NCBI GenBank assembly: GCA_008694505.1
Contig: VZDJ01000034.1
Coordinates: 5,817,210 to 5,881,209 of the forward strand
Direction: 5' to 3'
DNA length: 64,000 bases
Source: Cyanoderma ruficeps
Taxonomy: Eukaryota > Chordata > Aves > Passeriformes > Timaliidae
Every line of letters begins with the position of its first letter. Position 1 is the stretch's first letter. A program made the translations under genes and the position numbers. Below are positions 60,057 to 64,000 of this stretch, piece by piece. The notes under the pieces were generated by a model, which had not been told where the DNA came from, did not search any database, and saw only the letters and a program-made list of their open reading frames with translations.

Positions 60057-60062
60057 AATAAA
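60057..60062 (+). terminator. SPSB1: distal poly(A) signal of SPSB1
   Basis: AATAAA within CCCTAATAAACTTTATTAAA is followed by a GT-rich downstream element (TTGGTGATGGGTTTT). This is the best candidate for the main end. Confidence 0.75.
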
Positions 60063-60302
60063 CTTTATTAAATATGACTTGGTGATGGGTTTTATTTGCA
60101 TGAGGCGATCAGATTTCCTCGTGCTTTGTTCCTGCATGAGCAGGGAGTTTATTCCCAAGGAGCCTGCCCAGACTGGCAGGGCAGGGGCTGCCACGGCCTT
60201 ATCTCTGCTTGGAGGAGCCACAGTTGAGAGCTGGGATCTCACAGGTGTGTGCAGGGTGAGGTGGGGTAACCTGAGTGTGTGAGCTGCCACTGGTGCCCCA
60301 GA

Positions 60303-60395
60303 GATGGAGCTGGATGGAGTCTGTGCTGGGACAGCCCTGGTGAGATGGAGATGAATGGAATCTGTGCTGGGACAGCCCTGGTGAGATGGAGATCT
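60303..60395. repeat. about 44-bp tandem duplication
   Basis: There are two copies of GATGGAGATGAATGGAATCT then GTGCTGGGACAGCCCTGGTGA, plus the start of a third. Confidence 0.92.
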
Positions 60396-61085
60396 CCAAA
60401 TCTCTTCACACACTGCAACAGGTGAGGGTCAGCTCCAGCCTAATGAGGGTAGTGGGGAGGGAGGGCTCAGAAAAAGGCAACTGCTTTCTTGTCTCTAGTC
60501 AGGACAAGATTTTTTTTTAAATTTTGGATGTCTCTTACATGTGGAAAACCACGTGATTAAGGCGAGGGTTTGTAGATGCTGAGCTCCAGCACCCAGCCTG
60601 TGCAGCAGTGGCAGGTCTGGTGTGCTGCAGGCAGCAGAGGATGCAGGGGAGCCCTGACTTGGTCCCTGTCCCTGCAGCCAGGGCTGGGACTGTGGCTGGA
60701 GGGTGCAGGAGGAGCTGGGGCGGGTGCAGAACGCTCAGGAATTAGTTCATGCTCAGCTCCAGACACCCAAACAGCCTCGTGTTCCAGCTGCATGGAATAT
60801 TTGAAACAAATGACCTGCTCGGGGCCGGGAGCCTGCGGTGTTTATGTACAGAGCCATGGCAACGGGGGAGGAAGTCATGGGCTGGGGACTGGACCTGCTG
60901 GAATCAACAGATGATATCACAGATTAACAAATCCTCAGCAGTCCGTGCTGCTCTGCTCCCCTGCTGTCCCTGCCTCCGGCCCAGCCCTGGCAGGGTGGCA
61001 GGGACCTCTCTGCCTTTGTGGGCAGCAGGAAAAGCTGCAGGTTCTGCAAGGAGTGCCTTGAGAGCCACCCCTGCCCTGCCAGCAC

Positions 61086-61088
<3 letters not shown>

Positions 61089-61118
<30 letters not shown>
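61089..61118. repeat. (CTG)10 trinucleotide repeat
   Basis: Ten uninterrupted CTG units, the second such tract in the window. Confidence 0.97.
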
Positions 61119-61137
61119 ACTCACCAGGGCTGCGCAC

Positions 61138-61290
61138 ATGGAGCTGCTCCTGCTTTTTTGGGGAGGCTCCTGGCCCTGCCAGCCTGCCTGTGGAGCTGTT
61201 CTGTGTTTTTTGGGAGGTTCCTGGCCCTGCCAGCCTGCCTATGGAGCTGTTCTGTGTTTTTTGGGAGGCTCCTGGGGCTGCCCTGCCTGT
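61138..61290. repeat. 54-bp minisatellite
   Basis: There are nearly three copies of a unit of the form TTTTTTGGGAGGCTCCTGGC then CCTGCCAGCCTGCCTGTGGAG. As 54 is a multiple of 3, it keeps a long frame open, which is not a gene. Confidence 0.93.
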
Positions 61291-64000
61291 GCTTTTGGTT
61301 CTTTCTGTGAGTTGAGGCTTTGTGAAATTTGTGTCTAGGAAAGGAGGGAAGTTTTCAGTGGAGGAGCTGAGTGGCTGATAAGGAAATACATCATCCTTCT
61401 TTCACGGCCTGGTGTTCCTGCCCAGAGGGAATTCTGTCCTGGGTGCAGGTTCAACCCCGTGCCTGTGGATCCTCATCAGAGCTGTGCCAGGGGCGGGACA
61501 GGAGAACCTGGAGCAGGGGACACAACTGCAGATTCTCTCCTTTGTCTGCAGGGATCGAGTTTACTGACAATTTGCTTCTGAGCTCAAACAAGTTCCCTGT
61601 TGGAGCCCAGCCACCCGCCTGTACCTGTCAAGGCTTTGCCAGTCCCGAGGCAATTTTCCCTTTCCCTGGGATGTGGGAACTTGAAGGAACGTGCGTCACA
61701 CTTTTCAGAACTTATTTTGGCAGTCACACCTTTTCTCCTGCATAAGGTAAGACAATTATGAAAAGCAGTTCCCAGCACGCTGCCCCTCTCCTCTCCCACA
61801 CATTTCCTATGGAGAGCTAATGCTGTTGATCTTATGCCAGAGCTGCATTTGACTGGAGAAGGAAACAGAGTGATTTATTTAGTAAAGTTTATTAAAATTA
61901 AAACCCTGACCCAAAGCACAGCCTTTCTTGGCTTCCAAAACTCTGCTGAAAGGAACAAAACTCATTCAATGCTTGCACAAAACACGCTGAAGCGCCGATC
62001 CTGCCTGTGCACATGTTTCCATTCTGAACTGTTGCAGGCTTGTCTGCCCTTCAGACACAGAACTATTTGAAGCAGCTGCCAGATGTTTTGTCTGCCTGAT
62101 GTTTTACAGTTTGCTGTTCCCAGCCCGTGCTGGGACTGCCCTGTGCATTCTGTGGCACCCCGGGGCTGCTTCCCTGACCCGGGGCAGGAACAAACCGGGA
62201 ACGTCCCTGCCAGGCTGGTGTCACCTCTGACCAGGAATGTCACTGCCAGGCTGGTGTCACCTCTGCTGAGAGGTGGAAACAGGTCTGAGCTCTCTGTTCT
62301 CTCACCTTTCTCAGAACAGGACCTTTGGGAGTGCAGACCTTTCTGGCCGGCTGCAGGTAAAGTGCCACCCACCAAAGCTCATTTCCTGCCACAGGCTGGA
62401 TGTTTTCCTCGGAGGAGAACCACCATGTATTGATAAGGTCTGTTTCTACTTAATTTCAGGTCCAGCAGAGAGACTTGAGGAGGACCAGCTGCTGCTCCTA
62501 AATGCGATCCGTATTTTTCAAACTGTCTAGACACCTGGGTGGGTGTCACACATTAGCAGCAAAGGTAGTTAATCATGTCAAACGTTCTAAAGGTTTGTTT
62601 TGTTTAATGAGCTTTCTGGAAACCCAGGGGAGCACGGGGAATCAAGCAGACAAGTGAGGAAATTTGATCTCTGAGGCTGACGTGTGGGCATTTTTCATTC
62701 TGACCTGGTGCAGAGATTTCAGGATTTCAGGAGTTCTTGGCTGTGGTGTGTGATAACACCACTGACACTGCAGGGAGCTGGGCGTGTTTCACGTGTGCTC
62801 TTGGTGAAATGGTGTTCAAAGAAAACTGACTGAAACTCTGCTGCACCACAGGAAAGTGAAAGTTAGATTTACAGGATGCCAGGAATGAAATTTACAACTG
62901 GTTGTAAAGGAAGAGCTGGAAGAATGAGCACTCCAGGTCCTTATGATGCCTCCCACTTGGACAAATATGAATGTTCTCAACCAATGCTCTCACAGCTGCC
63001 TATTCCAAAGTGACGTGCATGTGAGAAGATCCTTCTTGGTAGAAAGAAGGTGATTCTTCCTATTCAGTCTGACTGGTTTGTTTACATTTATTAAAAAATA
63101 GAGAAGTACAAATAACCCTGGAGTTGAAAAGGGTGAGAGACAGGGCAGGAACCCGCCTGAGGAGCTGCATCCCACAGCTCAGACACCCCTGAGGTGGGAT
63201 TGCAGATCGTGGATCTGGGACGTGGATCTTGGAGGATTCCTGACATTTACAGCAGAGACTTGTGGCACACGTGCTTCAGGTCCGTGTCTTCTTGTGTCTG
63301 TGTTTGCTGACTGTGTTTTGAACTTCATAATCGAGACTAACCATGGCCTTCTCTAGGATAAACTTGTTTTCCTCTCTCAGGTTGCCTGGCACTAATCACA
63401 CGAACTTTGCAGTAAGCACAAGGGGTGTATCTTTCTCTACAAACAGCAAAGGCAAATAAAATAATATTGTGGTCAAACAGGTGGGGTGTTTGCAACCTAA
63501 ACAAGCATGAGAATCCCAAGGCAAGCTGTGATTCATTTCGCAGTCAGTTTAACTTGCAGCTGAGAAGAGCTGAGCACCAGCATCAGACAGTGTCTCCCCC
63601 GATGGGTGTTAAACAGTGTTTCCAGGAGGGGATGGACACGGAAGGAGCAGATCTAACCCTGGAAGAAGCCAGGATGCAAAAACATTGGTCAGGAAAAGCC
63701 TTTGAGATGTGAATCTTTTACCAGATGCCCTTGGCAAAGGCTCAGAATCACAACTGGGAAGGGGAGGGTTTGGCCTTGGGGCTGGCTGAGTGTCCTGAGG
63801 CGTTGGATGAAGCTCTGTGGGCAGAGCTGGGCTGAGCACTGAGGGGGGATTTCCTCTGGGTGTTTTCCCAGTGGCTCCAAACGGTGCTGCAGGTTCTGTG
63901 AGGGGAGCAGCACGCTGCAGACTCTGCTGCTGCTAAACTCTCTCCGATATCTTCCCTGCCAGATTCTCCTGGAGAGGGATTGGGTAACCAAGGCAGGCTG

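Larger units (their letters stand above)
58066..60085 (+). other. SPSB1: SPSB1 3' UTR
   Basis: About 2 kb. It contains a GAA-rich purine run (58380-58440), a T/G-rich tract (59490-59580) and three AATAAA signals. The end at about 60085 follows the last signal. No other gene is seen within it. Confidence 0.75.
60086..64000. other. intergenic region downstream of SPSB1
   Basis: No coding exon or RNA gene is recognised. It contains tandem repeats (60303-60395, 61138-61290) and a (CTG)10 tract. In human the next gene on this side is SLC25A33; nothing of it is visible here. Confidence 0.5.

Noticed and set aside
1..64000. CRISPR array, prokaryotic mobile system or integrated virus
   Set aside because: The short repeats are contiguous or lack unique spacers of constant length. 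The only mobile-element remains are CR1 LINE tails, and no viral or phage protein is recognisable.

Overview
The window looks like a gene-dense, GC-rich piece of a bird chromosome, probably a microchromosome. The evidence is: vertebrate spliced genes with GT-AG introns; several 3'-end fragments of the avian LINE CR1; CpG-island promoters; short introns; and an unusual number of GC-rich minisatellites. I see no prokaryotic operons, CRISPR arrays or viral genes. The gene content and order (miR-34a on the minus strand, then H6PD and SPSB1 on the plus strand) match human 1p36.2; from general knowledge the chicken counterpart is chromosome 21. The species cannot be named from the sequence.

Layout. 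(1) 0.77-2.1 kb, minus strand: the miR-34a hairpin is at 769-877. Only about 1.1 kb upstream lies a CpG-rich promoter with a perfect 20-of-20 p53 response element (1930-1949). A good splice donor and acceptor pair predicts a small first exon and a short intron. Minisatellites fill the promoter-proximal region, and one of them has copied the splice-donor motif several times. (2) 2.4-18 kb: no protein gene seen. It holds minisatellites, an unassigned CpG island near 10.3-10.8 kb and old CR1 pieces. (3) 18.6-29.66 kb, plus strand: H6PD, the ER-lumenal hexose-6-phosphate dehydrogenase / 6-phosphogluconolactonase. It has a CpG-island promoter, a possible extra 5' UTR exon and four coding exons that join in frame to 790 residues, followed by a 3' UTR with two poly(A) signals. 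(4) 29.7-32.7 kb: intergenic. (5) 32.9-60.1 kb, plus strand: SPSB1, a SPRY/SOCS-box E3 ligase adaptor. It has a CpG-island promoter interrupted by a 26-base assembly gap, a first intron of about 20 kb, and two coding exons that join in frame to 273 residues, followed by a 3' UTR of about 2 kb. (6) 60.1-64 kb: downstream intergenic sequence with minisatellites.

The three genes do not form one pathway. miR-34a is the p53-induced tumour-suppressor microRNA. H6PD makes NADPH inside the ER. SPSB1 directs Cullin-5 ubiquitin ligases to targets such as inducible nitric oxide synthase. Their shared location is ancient synteny. The points most worth following up are the very compact miR-34a host locus with tandemly copied splice donors, and a duplicated (decoy) 3' splice site just before the last H6PD exon. 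Almost all other long open frames here are GC-rich or repeat-driven and were rejected.
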